Source of the DNA: [Clostridium] symbiosum
GTDB taxonomy: Bacteria > Bacillota > Clostridia > Lachnospirales > Lachnospiraceae
DNA length: 61,386 bases
Direction of reading: 5' to 3'
Assembly: GCA_021769625.1 (NCBI GenBank)
Contig: JAETSN010000019.1
Span: 1 to 61,386 of the forward strand
Part shown: piece after piece, positions 32,953-42,244 of the stretch
Layout of the letters: every line of letters begins with the position of its first letter
Numbering within the stretch: position 1 is the first letter of the stretch
The notes under the pieces: model-generated
What the model was told of the DNA's origin: nothing
The model's database searches: none
The model's input: only the letters and a program-made list of their open reading frames with translations
Program-made: the position numbers and the translations under genes

Positions 32953-34284
32953 TTATAATGTGACATCTTTCTCCCAGATAAGCCCCGAACTCCGGTACAG
33001 TTCTCCAAACCCCAGATCTTCCGTCTTTATGTGCAGTATCTCCGGCTGCTCCATACGCATCGAAATACGGAGCCTCGCTGCTCCCTCCGGTCTTAGCGGC
33101 AGTCCCGAAAGTTCCACCTTCTCATGCCTTACCGGATATTTCCCCGCCGCCTCCTTTTCAGGAAATACATTGGTCAGCGGCGTCAACATCACCTGATAAC
33201 TGCTGCCCGATTCCAGATAAAATTCCTTCTCGCATACCGCGTCATACCAGCTGATGCCTGCATCCAGAAGCGGCAGATAGACCTCTTTGCCTTCCCGCAG
33301 AACCTGCAGCCCGATATTGGTCTTTAACTTTTCCCTTCCGAGAAAAGCATGTTCCTTGCCTTCTTTCGTAGGGCAGAATTTTTCCAAAGCGCCATAGGCA
33401 GCGCCTTTGCTGTACAGATTATTGCCTTTAAACACCCTTCTGCCGCGGCAGATATACTGCAGCATCCGGTCTGCCCAGTTTTCCTGAAATCCGCTTCCGA
33501 TCAGGAAGACCGAACCGACCTGCTTATTCTGAAAAACGCTTATCACAGCTTCCAGAGCCTTTTCATCCAGTTCTTCCATCTGCCGTTTTTTCTCTGTCTC
33601 CTCCTCCGCCCAGACCGGCTGTATACATTCCGGACATTCCTTCCCTGTGACGAAAGATACCACCGGCGTTGTCCGCCTGTTCCATTCCAGCCGGCAGGCC
33701 CGCAGTATCTCCTCAAAATCCAGTATCACAGATCCGGACTGACGGAATTCCGGCGCCTGATGCAGCAGATAATAGTAATAGCTTTCCTCATGATTCTGAA
33801 AAAATACTTTGGTGTTTCTCAGATCCAGAGATTCCACGACCTGCTGGATCACCGCGGCGACACTGCTCTCCGGAGCCCTCGCCGTAAACATCAGCACCTC
33901 GATCTTATCGATCGGCGCTATCATAGAAAACAGCCCGAAACACTTTTTCACAAACAAAGTCAGCAGGGTCAGAAAATCAAATTCCTCCCCCTCTATCAGT
34001 ATCCTTTTCCCCTCTATCGCTCCCGAGAACAGATTATCGACAAAGATCCCTTCCCCGTCCTGCGCCATGCGCAGAGCTTCCCTGCCGTAGATCCACTGTC
34101 TTGTCCCTTTTCGTTTACAGAGCACCACCGGGATATTATACTGCTGGGTTCCCGCCACCGCCGGCACCGTTTCGGCCTCGGTCTGCTGCGTACTGCAAAA
34201 GCTGATCTGGGCGTCCCTGTCCCCCAGATCAAATCCCACCATATATTTAATATTCTTTTTTTCCAGACTTTTTTCCAGCAACAT
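32953..34284 (-). CDS. DUF5716-family protein with an Hsp70/actin-like fold
   Basis: A 443-residue protein in which the Hsp70-type ATPase landmarks appear in order: phosphate-1-like VGFDLGDRDAQISF (residues 16-29), connect-1-like NHEESYYYYLL (164-174), phosphate-2-like SVILDFEEI (185-193), adenosine-like GSVFLIGSGFQENW (257-270) and NLYSKGAAYGALEK, matching the Hsp70 AVAyGAA segment. Phosphate-2 lacks the DxGG glycines, so ATP hydrolysis may be weak or lost. The last 100 residues look beta-rich. It lies 13 nt after the DUF5717 gene. I recognise the DUF5716/DUF5717 pairing as common in Lachnospiraceae; function is unknown. Confidence 0.8.
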   Translation of the reverse strand: MLLEKSLEKKNIKYMVGFDLGDRDAQISFCSTQQTEAETVPAVAGTQQYNIPVVLCKRKGTRQWIYGREALRMAQDGEGIFVDNLFSGAIEGKRILIEGEEFDFLTLLTLFVKKCFGLFSMIAPIDKIEVLMFTARAPESSVAAVIQQVVESLDLRNTKVFFQNHEESYYYYLLHQAPEFRQSGSVILDFEEILRACRLEWNRRTTPVVSFVTGKECPECIQPVWAEEETEKKRQMEELDEKALEAVISVFQNKQVGSVFLIGSGFQENWADRMLQYICRGRRVFKGNNLYSKGAAYGALEKFCPTKEGKEHAFLGREKLKTNIGLQVLREGKEVYLPLLDAGISWYDAVCEKEFYLESGSSYQVMLTPLTNVFPEKEAAGKYPVRHEKVELSGLPLRPEGAARLRISMRMEQPEILHIKTEDLGFGELYRSSGLIWEKDVTL

Positions 34285-34297
34285 CCCTCAGTTTTCC

Positions 34298-37200
34298 TTA
34301 TATTTCCGTTTGAAACAGCGCTCGCTGCATCGCATCCGTTCTCTCATATTCCTTCAGCATATCATCCAGCGTATTATAATCCTGCAGTACTTCCGCGATC
34401 ATAATATCGTTCATCATCTGGAAACGGCTTCCGGGCATCTCCATATCCATATCACTGCGGGTAATGCTTCCGCTGCCCGTGATCTCTTCCTGCCTGCCGT
34501 TTTCATCCTCATATTCTTCCTCTATGTAATAGACCAGCTTTTCCCCGAAAAACAGGACAAACATACTGCTAAAGACGCCTTCGTACACCTCTTTCATCTC
34601 TGTCTTTCTGAAATCTTCTTCCTCATCCTGTTCTATCATATAATGCAGGTAAACTCTCCGCCCGGGCAATGTCCTGTGTTCCAAAACCGTTTTATCACAA
34701 AACCGCCGCACAAACGGACAGATATCCGTATATTCCAGATAATAGGGAAGTATCACACCGTCTTTCGTCAGATGATACAGGCACTCCTCCATGATCTTCT
34801 GCCCATCTTTCCTGAACTTATTCCGGTTCTCCGCGTAGTATCTGGTATAGGCAAGGATGCACACTTTCTGCATCTGTTCCCCTGTGCGCAGCAGCCTTTC
34901 CAGCTCCTCAAAGATCAGGCTTTCAGCCACTTTATTCTTTATAAAGTAATCATAACAGCACTGGGACAGGAAGGCTTTCTCCAGCGCGATATCTGTATCC
35001 CGCTCAATATAGGCTTTGAAAATGTCCGCCATCTCGCCGACAAAACAGCCCGAATACAGCATCTGAAGCAGGATCCGCTCGCTGAAGCTATGTACATCCA
35101 TCCCCTTTTCCTTTGCGCTTTTCCAGATATCCCTCAGGATCTTTGTACTTCCCTGATAATACTCCATCAGATAATCCAGGGTGACCATATCCGCTTTTCC
35201 TTTCCGGAAAGCATAAAAACACATCGAAAGGATAGTCTCATCCCTCGACTTATCGGAAGATTGTATGATCTTCGAGGAAAGCCGGAGCAGCGTCTTTGGC
35301 GAAATGCCGTTCATCCCGTACTCCCGGATCCAGTCCGCCGCTTTTTCCAGCTTTTCCCGGAGCACCAGATAATGTACCATCTCTCCCCTTCTGGATGTAT
35401 CCAGCAGAGACGGGGAAATCCTTTCCAGAAGCAGATCCAGTTCCTCCATCCTGTCATGGTCAAAATAAAACTGTGCCATGCCCGGAATAATGGTCTGTTT
35501 ATAGTCTGCTGCCACCCCGTCGCTGGCAAGAAGGCTCTCAAACCGCCTGATATTGTCCTCCGTGACATGCAACGAACCAGCACCGCACAGGTGCATCTGC
35601 AGGGAGACTGTTCCGAAATCCCTCTCCTGAACCTTTGACAAAAGTCCGTCCTCCGCAAAAAGCCGCTCCATCTCAAAGGTCTCATCCGGCACATAACGGT
35701 TTCCCGTACCGTCTTCCAAAAGGATCGTATATTCCTCCCCATAAAGAGGCAGAACTGCCTGTCCGTCCGTCAGCGCAAAACTTTTTTCTGCCACTTCCCG
35801 TTCATACAATACCAAAAGCTTTCTCATCTGCCTAGCCGATGTTCTGACCTGCACCGAAAACAGAAGCGGCGCCAGCTTTTCCCCCGCTTCCTCCAGCATC
35901 ACATCCCCCTGGATCACCTTTTTATACAAAAAGGCGAGGTGCTTATTGATCAACCCTTTCTGTATCATCTGAACCACAAACTCCTGAATATGGAAACGCT
36001 CTTTCTCGTACAGATCCGGCATGAACGCCCTGTTATCCAACAGCGAAGCATACAGGTAAGCGCTCCTCTCCCAGTCCAGATTATTGTGATAGGCAAAATA
36101 CATATAGATCACCTTCGGAAGCCTGATCAGCTCCTCCATATCCAGACTGTACATATAATATTCATACAGCTTTGTGATCCGCAGATTTTCCTCCACGCCC
36201 GCCGCGTACCAGGGAAAATCCTCTTTCCCACGACAGTTTCCCCTGATCAGCAGCGTACATATATTCTGCAGTGTCTCCGCATCAGGCCGCCTGTCGTAGC
36301 TTTTTTTCAGGATATCGAGAAGCCTGTCCATACTGTCCTGACTTCTGGGCGCAAGGTAGTGGAGCTGCATGATGATCTCATCCGTCAGCAGGTCATGCTT
36401 TGCCGCATAGCGCAGCATCTGTATCTCGAAATCTCCCAGTTCCATAAAAAGGGACGGTTCTGTCCTGATCAGCAAAAGCGCCTCGATATAGAAAACAGGA
36501 CTGTTGCAGCCTCTCTCAAACTGCTGCTTAATGAACATCCATTTTTTGACATAGGACATGCCGTATTCCGGCGACAGGTAAAGCAGAAGCCATCCAAGCC
36601 GCCAGTTATCCGGCTCCTTCTCATAGGAAGAGGCCACTTCCTCCGCGATCTTATTCACATAAGTTTCATCTTTTCCACGAAGCGTACTTAAGTACAGATA
36701 GTATGACCATACCGCATTATCCATATCTCTGCTCTGCAGGATCGCATTTCGGGCCTGATCCAGCATCCATCCCGCTTCGTTCATCCTTCCCTCCGTGATC
36801 AGAAGATGGGCGCGGTAAAGCTTCGGTTCCGGATCGGCGCCATCTATTTCCCCCCACTCCTCCAGAATCTCATAGTTTTTGGTGAGCCAGGTCCTCGTAC
36901 TGATCTTCTTCATGCGGAAAGCCCCGTAATACTCCATGATCCTCACGAGCAGCCCCTGTTTTTTCCGGCAGGCCAGCCCCTGCCTGTAATCCTCATCCTC
37001 CACTTTTACCTCTATCGGTACAGAGGTTTCCACAAAGCTGTTATAGAAACGCAGTCTTCCGTAATTAATGCCTTTATGGAGCCTGTCTTTGTCTACGTAA
37101 TAATAAAAGCGGCAGCGGTCCCCCAGAAAATCATCATCACTCAATACCGTTTTATCCACTGTCAGGAAATCCCCCTGCACCTCGACCTGCAGATAGATAT

Positions 37201-37867
37201 ATCCCCAGCCGTTTTTCGTAAGCAGCACCTCGTGGCGCCCGATTCCCTCCGCCACATCCTCGAGCCGCAGTTTATCTTCATCGATGATATAGTTGGTTTT
37301 CTGCTTTTTATGGATCGCGATCAGAAATTCTTCCACATTCCGCTCATTACCGTAATACTGCGAAAGTCCCCTGTACAGACTTCTATATTTCCGGTCGCTC
37401 CCTTCAAACAGCACTGCAAACCCGGGCCGGTAAAAAAGCGCTACAGCCTCCGTCCAGTCGCTTTTTGCCAGATTTGCAAAATGAAACAGATTTTTAATGG
37501 TCCCCAGACTGGTGTCCAGCGTCTGTCTTGAAACCATCACAACAAAAGGGAGCGTGTATTCTCCCTGATTGCTGACCACGTAAAAATTTCCCTGCAGAAC
37601 ATCTCCGCTCTCCATGCCTTTTCCGTGGAATATATAGCCGATCTCTTCTCCGTTCCCGAAAAACTCCCCGGTCAGACATTCCATTTGGCTGTCGGAAGTA
37701 TAGATAAAACCTTTTGTGATAGTTCCTCTTTTTCCGAACACATGGAAACTCCCCTCATAATCTTCGCCTGCCCGTAAATTGATCTCGATCCTGCTCTCGG
37801 AAAATTCCAGTCCTCCGTTTCCGTATTCAAATTTTCCGTCTAAAATTCTGTCAATAACTTCTCTCAT
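34298..37867 (-). CDS. Large DUF5717-family protein, first gene of an uncharacterised operon
   Basis: A 1189-residue protein without signal peptide or membrane segment. Residues 1-290 are beta-rich (NLRAGEDYEGSFHVFGKRGTI, a repeated SFVETSVPIEVKVE-type strand pattern), suggesting two immunoglobulin-like sandwiches. Residues about 320-1010 are helical, probably a solenoid of TPR-like hairpins, and the last 170 residues are again beta-rich (YYLEYTDICPFV, GRRVYLHYMIEQ). No catalytic motif is seen. The size and layout suggest a scaffold for the Hsp70-like partner downstream. It has its own promoter at 37890-37918, and element C lies just beyond. Confidence 0.8.
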   Translation of the reverse strand: MREVIDRILDGKFEYGNGGLEFSESRIEINLRAGEDYEGSFHVFGKRGTITKGFIYTSDSQMECLTGEFFGNGEEIGYIFHGKGMESGDVLQGNFYVVSNQGEYTLPFVVMVSRQTLDTSLGTIKNLFHFANLAKSDWTEAVALFYRPGFAVLFEGSDRKYRSLYRGLSQYYGNERNVEEFLIAIHKKQKTNYIIDEDKLRLEDVAEGIGRHEVLLTKNGWGYIYLQVEVQGDFLTVDKTVLSDDDFLGDRCRFYYYVDKDRLHKGINYGRLRFYNSFVETSVPIEVKVEDEDYRQGLACRKKQGLLVRIMEYYGAFRMKKISTRTWLTKNYEILEEWGEIDGADPEPKLYRAHLLITEGRMNEAGWMLDQARNAILQSRDMDNAVWSYYLYLSTLRGKDETYVNKIAEEVASSYEKEPDNWRLGWLLLYLSPEYGMSYVKKWMFIKQQFERGCNSPVFYIEALLLIRTEPSLFMELGDFEIQMLRYAAKHDLLTDEIIMQLHYLAPRSQDSMDRLLDILKKSYDRRPDAETLQNICTLLIRGNCRGKEDFPWYAAGVEENLRITKLYEYYMYSLDMEELIRLPKVIYMYFAYHNNLDWERSAYLYASLLDNRAFMPDLYEKERFHIQEFVVQMIQKGLINKHLAFLYKKVIQGDVMLEEAGEKLAPLLFSVQVRTSARQMRKLLVLYEREVAEKSFALTDGQAVLPLYGEEYTILLEDGTGNRYVPDETFEMERLFAEDGLLSKVQERDFGTVSLQMHLCGAGSLHVTEDNIRRFESLLASDGVAADYKQTIIPGMAQFYFDHDRMEELDLLLERISPSLLDTSRRGEMVHYLVLREKLEKAADWIREYGMNGISPKTLLRLSSKIIQSSDKSRDETILSMCFYAFRKGKADMVTLDYLMEYYQGSTKILRDIWKSAKEKGMDVHSFSERILLQMLYSGCFVGEMADIFKAYIERDTDIALEKAFLSQCCYDYFIKNKVAESLIFEELERLLRTGEQMQKVCILAYTRYYAENRNKFRKDGQKIMEECLYHLTKDGVILPYYLEYTDICPFVRRFCDKTVLEHRTLPGRRVYLHYMIEQDEEEDFRKTEMKEVYEGVFSSMFVLFFGEKLVYYIEEEYEDENGRQEEITGSGSITRSDMDMEMPGSRFQMMNDIMIAEVLQDYNTLDDMLKEYERTDAMQRALFQTEI

Positions 37868-37889
37868 ATCTATATATCCCTCTTTTATA

Positions 37890-37918
37890 AGTATATATCA
37901 AGGGGAGTTCTTTCGCAA
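37890..37918 (-). promoter_or_regulatory. Promoter of the DUF5717 operon
   Basis: On the minus strand TTGCGA (37918-37913), a 17-nt spacer and TATACT (37895-37890). The start codon is at 37867, and transcription would begin about 15 nt upstream of it. Confidence 0.6.
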
Positions 37919-37961
37919 CAAAGAAAGTGGGGGATTTTGTCCGCTGGGATACGTATTGTAG

Positions 37962-38110
37962 CGGACGCATCCCGGGCGTATGGATATCCTGTTCAGGACG
38001 CGCTCTCGCTTGATGAAAAGCGCAGCGGTACTAAGCTCGTGAGATACCTCGCTAAGTACCGGCGTTTTTCAACAGTCCTTCACAGGATATCCATACGCCC
38101 GGGATGCTGG
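37962..38110 (-). repeat. Dispersed nested-hairpin element, copy C (reverse orientation)
   Basis: A 149-bp element reading on the minus strand from CCAGC (38110-38106) to GCGTCCG (37968-37962). Outer arms at 37967-37992 and 38082-38107 are perfect 26-bp complements and share little sequence with the arms of A, B and D. Inside are AAAAACGC/GCGCTTTT, an apical hairpin CGGTACTTAGC/GCTTAGTACCG with one T-T mismatch, and a GC-GAGA-GC tetraloop at 38002-38009. An extra hairpin, GTCCGCT/AGCGGAC, abuts its end at about 37940-37966. It fills the space between two divergent promoters. Confidence 0.85.
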
Positions 38111-38143
38111 GTTTTCTATGGATGTATAGCTGGAAACGCGGGG

Positions 38144-38172
38144 TTGCTTAAAATATCAAAATGAGGTATATT
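38144..38172 (+). promoter_or_regulatory. Promoter of the YtrB-like ABC transporter operon
   Basis: TTGCTT (38144-38149), a 17-nt spacer and TATATT (38167-38172). The leader to the ATG at 38235 is about 55 nt. A 22-codon frame at 38162-38230 begins inside the -10 and is therefore not on this transcript. Confidence 0.65.
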
Positions 38173-38234
38173 GAGTTAAGTGATATTGATGAAATACAGG
38201 GGAATAAATTCACACGGATCACGGAGTGATTGCT

Positions 38235-38945
38235 ATGGATATATCAAAACCAATTGTGGAAATTCAGGGGCTGACGAAAATATATGATGGGTCGAAACTG
38301 GCGGTCAATCAGATGAATCTGATCATCCCGCGGGGGCGCATCATCGGTCTGCTGGGTCCGAACGGGAGCGGGAAGACCACTCTGATCAAAATGATAAACG
38401 GGCTGCTCGTACCCACCGGAGGCGAGGTGCTGATCAACGGCGAGCCGCCGGGGCCTTCCTCCAAGGCTGTGATCTCCTATCTGCCGGAGCGCACTTACCT
38501 GCCTTCCGGCATGAAGGTAAAAGATATCATTGCTTTTTTCGCGCAGTTTTATGCGGATTTTTCCATAGAACGCGCCTATAATATGCTGCAGATACTGGCG
38601 ATCCCGCCCGCGGCACAGTTAAAAACGCTCTCCAAGGGCACAAAAGAGAAGATCCAGCTCATCCTTGTGATGAGCAGGCAGGCCCAGCTCTATATTCTGG
38701 ATGAGCCGATCGCCGGCGTTGATCCGGCAGCGCGGGATTATATCCTGCACACCATTATGACAAACTATGACCATCAGTCCTCCATTTTGCTTTCCACCCA
38801 CCTGATCTCGGATATCGAGGGTATTTTGGATGAAGTGATCTTTATCCGTTACGGACAGGCTATCATGCATGCTCCTGCAGAGGCGGTGCGCAGGGCGCAT
38901 GGCAAATCGGTAGATGCTTATTTCCGGGAGGTGTTCGCATGTTAA
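38235..38945 (+). CDS. ABC transporter ATP-binding protein (YtrB/CcmA-type)
   Basis: A 236-residue ATPase with Walker A GPNGSGKTTLIK, Walker B LYILDEPIAGVDP and a switch His in LLSTHL. The signature is LSKGTKEK, the form seen in YtrB-like exporters, where the usual Gly-Gly is altered. The ATG at 38235 has GGAG eight nt upstream; an in-frame GTG lies at 38226. It overlaps the permease gene by seven nt. No GntR regulator gene, the usual neighbour of such operons, is next to it. Confidence 0.9.
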   Translation: MDISKPIVEIQGLTKIYDGSKLAVNQMNLIIPRGRIIGLLGPNGSGKTTLIKMINGLLVPTGGEVLINGEPPGPSSKAVISYLPERTYLPSGMKVKDIIAFFAQFYADFSIERAYNMLQILAIPPAAQLKTLSKGTKEKIQLILVMSRQAQLYILDEPIAGVDPAARDYILHTIMTNYDHQSSILLSTHLISDIEGILDEVIFIRYGQAIMHAPAEAVRRAHGKSVDAYFREVFAC

Positions 38946-39778
38946 CGAAATTATTCAAACAGGAATGGAAAAGCTTTTCCCTTGCCCCCACGATCACCAT
39001 GATCATTCTGGCCGTCCTCACGGTGATCCTTATGACAACTTTCATGACCGCTTTCTGGGATCAGAGCCCCAATATTTTTACGGAAATGTTTGCCGGGCTG
39101 GTCATTCTTGCCTACATTTTTTGTCTTGCGGCAGTTTCTTTCTGCGTTACACTCTGCACTGCCATACGTTTTTATAAAAACTTATTTACCGATGAAGGGT
39201 ATCTGATGTTTACCCTTCCGGTCAAAACTTCCGACCTGCTGCTCTCCAAAACGCTTGTCGCCGCCCTCTGGCGGTTTATCTCCATCGCCTGTATCTACCT
39301 GAGCGTCCTCGGCATCGCCTGTGTCGCCGTCGCCTATTTATCGGATATCGGCATTGTACAGTTTTTTCAGGAATTTTTTGATCTGTTCCGTGAAGCCTTC
39401 GATATGGCATGGCTGCGGGATTCTTTTCCGATCCCTGTCTCCCTGTTTTTTATATGGCTTACCCTGATCGGTATCCTTTCATTGTTTTTTGATATTTTAT
39501 ATATCTATACCTGCATCTGTCTGGGACAGCTTTTTAAGAAGCACAAGATCGGCGGCGCCATTCTTTCCTATTTCGGCCTCCGGTTTGTATTCAGGATCTT
39601 CCGGCAGATTTTGACCATCCCGCTTTCCAACACTTTTTACTATTATGATATGGACGAAATCAGCGGCGGTACCTGGATACTCATGATGTTTGTCTCCCTC
39701 CTTGTTATGGGCGGGTTGTGTTTTGGTATGTACTGGCTCTGCAATTATCTGATGAGCCGGAAACTGAATCTGGAATAA
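38939..39778 (+). CDS. ABC-2-like transporter permease
   Basis: A 279-residue protein with about six membrane helices (first at residues 18-38) and a start typical of ABC-2 type permeases (MLTKLFKQEWKSFS). The loop FYKNLFTDEGYLMFTLPVKTSDLLLSK is a signature of this clostridial permease group. It pairs with the ATPase upstream, and a strong terminator follows at 39783. The cargo is unknown. Confidence 0.88.
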   Translation: MLTKLFKQEWKSFSLAPTITMIILAVLTVILMTTFMTAFWDQSPNIFTEMFAGLVILAYIFCLAAVSFCVTLCTAIRFYKNLFTDEGYLMFTLPVKTSDLLLSKTLVAALWRFISIACIYLSVLGIACVAVAYLSDIGIVQFFQEFFDLFREAFDMAWLRDSFPIPVSLFFIWLTLIGILSLFFDILYIYTCICLGQLFKKHKIGGAILSYFGLRFVFRIFRQILTIPLSNTFYYYDMDEISGGTWILMMFVSLLVMGGLCFGMYWLCNYLMSRKLNLE

Positions 39779-39782
39779 AATA

Positions 39783-39808
39783 ACGCCGCATCAATGCGGC
39801 GTATTTTT
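39783..39808. terminator. Strong bidirectional intrinsic terminator
   Basis: Arms ACGCCGCAT (39783-39791) and ATGCGGCGT (39794-39802) form a perfect 9-bp stem followed by ATTTTTT. It separates the permease from the convergent cyclase gene that ends at 39808. Confidence 0.9.
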
Positions 39809-40815
39809 TATTCTTTTCTTCTTCGTCTGTCATAATGCTGATTCTCATAGTGGGCCTGCTTTGCCTCATACATGGACACATCCGCTTTTTTCACCTGCAG
39901 CCGGACATCGACCTCTCCGTTCTGCCAGATGCTGCCCATCGAAATACTGTACTCTCTGTTCCGGGCAAATTCCTTTTTCAGCTTATCAACCGTATCATTG
40001 AATTCTTTTTCCTCCACGTTCTCCCATAAAACAAGAAATTCGTCTCCGCCGATCCGGTAAGCATTGTCCGGCGCGTACTTTCTGATACACTCCGCTGTTT
40101 TCTGTATCATGGCATCACCGTATTCATGCCCTTTGGTATCATTCATCTGTTTCAGGCCGTTGATATCCGCAAATATCACGCCCAGACTGTGAGGCTTTTT
40201 CTTCTTCAATTCGTTAAATTTCCACATATATTCATTCCGGTTTTTCAGACCGGTCAGCATGTCCGTACAGCCCACCTGGCGCAGTTCTTCGATCAGGCGG
40301 CGCTTTTCCAGATCCGCCGTCACAAAATCCGCCACCGAACGCAAGAGCGTCATATCCCCTATATGCTCCGCAGGATTGTCCACGCCCAGAAATCCTACGA
40401 TCTCCTCATCTCTCATAAGGGGCGCCGCCATAAGGCTTTTGATCCCCTGCGCCTTTAAAATTTCAAAATCGGCCCTGTCGCAGGGTACATCCTCCTCCAG
40501 AACCGCAATATAGAATTCTCCCTTTTCCCTGAATTTTTTCATCCAGTTTGTCAGAACATCAACAGATATTCCCTGCAGCCTGCCTATCTCCGCCTCTACC
40601 CCTTCCGCACACCATTCAAAAGTATTGTCCGCAGTCTGTTTTTTCAGATCTATCTCAAAAACATAGCCCCGCTCCGCCCGATAGTATTTGCAGATCGTCT
40701 CCAAAAAACAATCCAGTGCCGTATTGATATCCTTCTCATAAACCAGTGTGTGGATGCTTTCTATTAAAATAGACTCCAGGGAATCCCTTTGTCTGTCAAG
40801 TTTTCTTTCCGCCAT
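39808..40815 (-). CDS. GAF-GGDEF protein, probable diguanylate cyclase
   Basis: A 335-residue cytoplasmic protein: N-terminal helix, GAF domain (residues about 15-165, including KSLMAAPLMRDEEIVGFLGVDN) and GGDEF domain (about 175-325). The active site is intact (YRIGGDEFLVLW), as are TDMLTGLKNRNEY and the metal-binding FADINGLKQMND. The RxxD inhibitory site five residues before GGDEF is absent (YAPD instead), so product feedback is unlikely. It makes c-di-GMP in response to an unknown GAF ligand. Confidence 0.93.
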   Translation of the reverse strand: MAERKLDRQRDSLESILIESIHTLVYEKDINTALDCFLETICKYYRAERGYVFEIDLKKQTADNTFEWCAEGVEAEIGRLQGISVDVLTNWMKKFREKGEFYIAVLEEDVPCDRADFEILKAQGIKSLMAAPLMRDEEIVGFLGVDNPAEHIGDMTLLRSVADFVTADLEKRRLIEELRQVGCTDMLTGLKNRNEYMWKFNELKKKKPHSLGVIFADINGLKQMNDTKGHEYGDAMIQKTAECIRKYAPDNAYRIGGDEFLVLWENVEEKEFNDTVDKLKKEFARNREYSISMGSIWQNGEVDVRLQVKKADVSMYEAKQAHYENQHYDRRRRKE

Positions 40816-40912
40816 ATTGCCCTCTCCCGGTAACTTTGCACTTTTCGCTATGGTTTTATCTATAGACTATTGTATATGATAAAAAGGGATTTGTCATCAT
40901 TTTATTGTCTAT

Positions 40913-42019
40913 TCATTCTTCCAGCTCAAACTCCATGATCACCGGGTCATGATCCGAATATGCATAACCGCTGTTTACATGCAGATAGGAATCCACGGTC
41001 ACATTATCCGAAACGATAAATCCATCCAGCGTCACCGTATATGTGGTCCCTGCATCATACGGCTCCTTCGCGCTCCGGCAGGTATTATGGGAAATATCCT
41101 CCGCCTCCTTCGCCCCGTCTATCGCCATCCTGAATCCGGCGGGCAGACTCTCCCGCGGAAAAGGATAGGCCCACTCCGGTTCATCCCCTCTTACTTCCAC
41201 TTTCAGGTTATGGTTGAAATCCCCGCCGCAGATCACATAATCTCCGTTTTTATAATCTTTCTCCATATCTTCATAGAGCATTGCAAGCTGGCCTGTACGG
41301 ATCTCATCGCTGCTTCCGTAAGCCGACATATGCATGTTGTAAACACATAGCGTCTTTCCGCTTTCCACAGGTATCCTTGAAACGGAATAACATCTGTCCA
41401 GATCCACCAGTTTGGAAAAAGACTCCGATATGGGCAGACTCCTCCGCACTGCCTCCGCGATCGGCATTTTGGAATAAGTTACAATGCCCGCTCTGTTTGC
41501 CCCATGGGGTTCCCACAGCGGGAAAAACAAAAAAGGAGAATCATAATTCTGGGCATAAGTATAATAATACCCGTCAAAAAACTGATTCATCAGCTCCAGT
41601 TCATCGATATGGTATGAACGTGTTCCGTCCCTGTCCACCTCCTGCAAGAGCACAAGATCAGGCGCCGCATCCTGCATCAGTTTTCCGGCGCCGCAGACTG
41701 CTCCCGCCACGCTCTCTTTATCTTTTCCCCAGGAAGATTTCCCTCCGTCCATAAAAAAGCTGTACTCCGGCAGGTAAGCGCCGAACCCGATATTGTAAGT
41801 CATAATGGAGTATGTTTTCGGCGGCAGAGGATCTCCCGCACCTTCCCCTGTCTGTGCATTTTCCGGGAAAGATTCCCCCTCATTCTTTTCGATCTCCAGC
41901 ACCATGTTGTCAGGAAGCCTTTCATACGCCGAAAAGACATAAACCACATACACTGCAAAAATTAAGATCAATAAAACGATAATACCTGTCAGGTATTTCA
42001 TTCCCTTTTTCATTTTCAT
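40913..42019 (-). CDS. Membrane-anchored endonuclease/exonuclease/phosphatase-family protein
   Basis: A 368-residue protein with an N-terminal membrane helix (LTGIIVLLILIFAVYVVYVF) and an extracytoplasmic EEP domain: MTYNIGFG, LLQEVDRDGT (metal-binding Glu), YNMHMSAYG, CGGDFNHN and the terminal SDHDPVIMEF with the catalytic His. The start is set to the ATG at 42019, four nt after GGAG. The fold covers nucleases and phosphodiesterases such as sphingomyelinases; the substrate cannot be told. The 190 bases between it and 42245 contain nothing I can identify. Confidence 0.85.
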   Translation of the reverse strand: MKMKKGMKYLTGIIVLLILIFAVYVVYVFSAYERLPDNMVLEIEKNEGESFPENAQTGEGAGDPLPPKTYSIMTYNIGFGAYLPEYSFFMDGGKSSWGKDKESVAGAVCGAGKLMQDAAPDLVLLQEVDRDGTRSYHIDELELMNQFFDGYYYTYAQNYDSPFLFFPLWEPHGANRAGIVTYSKMPIAEAVRRSLPISESFSKLVDLDRCYSVSRIPVESGKTLCVYNMHMSAYGSSDEIRTGQLAMLYEDMEKDYKNGDYVICGGDFNHNLKVEVRGDEPEWAYPFPRESLPAGFRMAIDGAKEAEDISHNTCRSAKEPYDAGTTYTVTLDGFIVSDNVTVDSYLHVNSGYAYSDHDPVIMEFELEE

Positions 42020-42244
42020 TGTTCTCCGCTTGAGATTTAGGGTAAATTTATACATCGTCCTGTGAAACCATTCCGATCAATTGATTTGGAAGAATTGCCT
42101 GAACTTTTGATTTCTCATAATCTTTTATTTTCTCCGTCACAATATCTATAACATACAGAGCAACAAGATTCAAGAGATTTATGAGTAGTTATTGTTATTC
42201 CACGGTGTGCGGTAGTTTTCGCGCAAAACTCCCCGTTCCCTCCC

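Noticed and set aside
37937-38164. 75-codon frame containing KRSGTKLVRYLAKYRRF
   Set aside because: It reads through the core of hairpin element C; the same peptide-like string recurs at 50762-50974 in element D (KRSGTKLVRDLAKCRRF) because the DNA structure is conserved, not a protein. No ribosome binding site.
38162-38230. 22-codon frame just before the ABC ATPase gene
   Set aside because: Its ATG lies inside the promoter spacer, before the transcription start, and it has no ribosome binding site.
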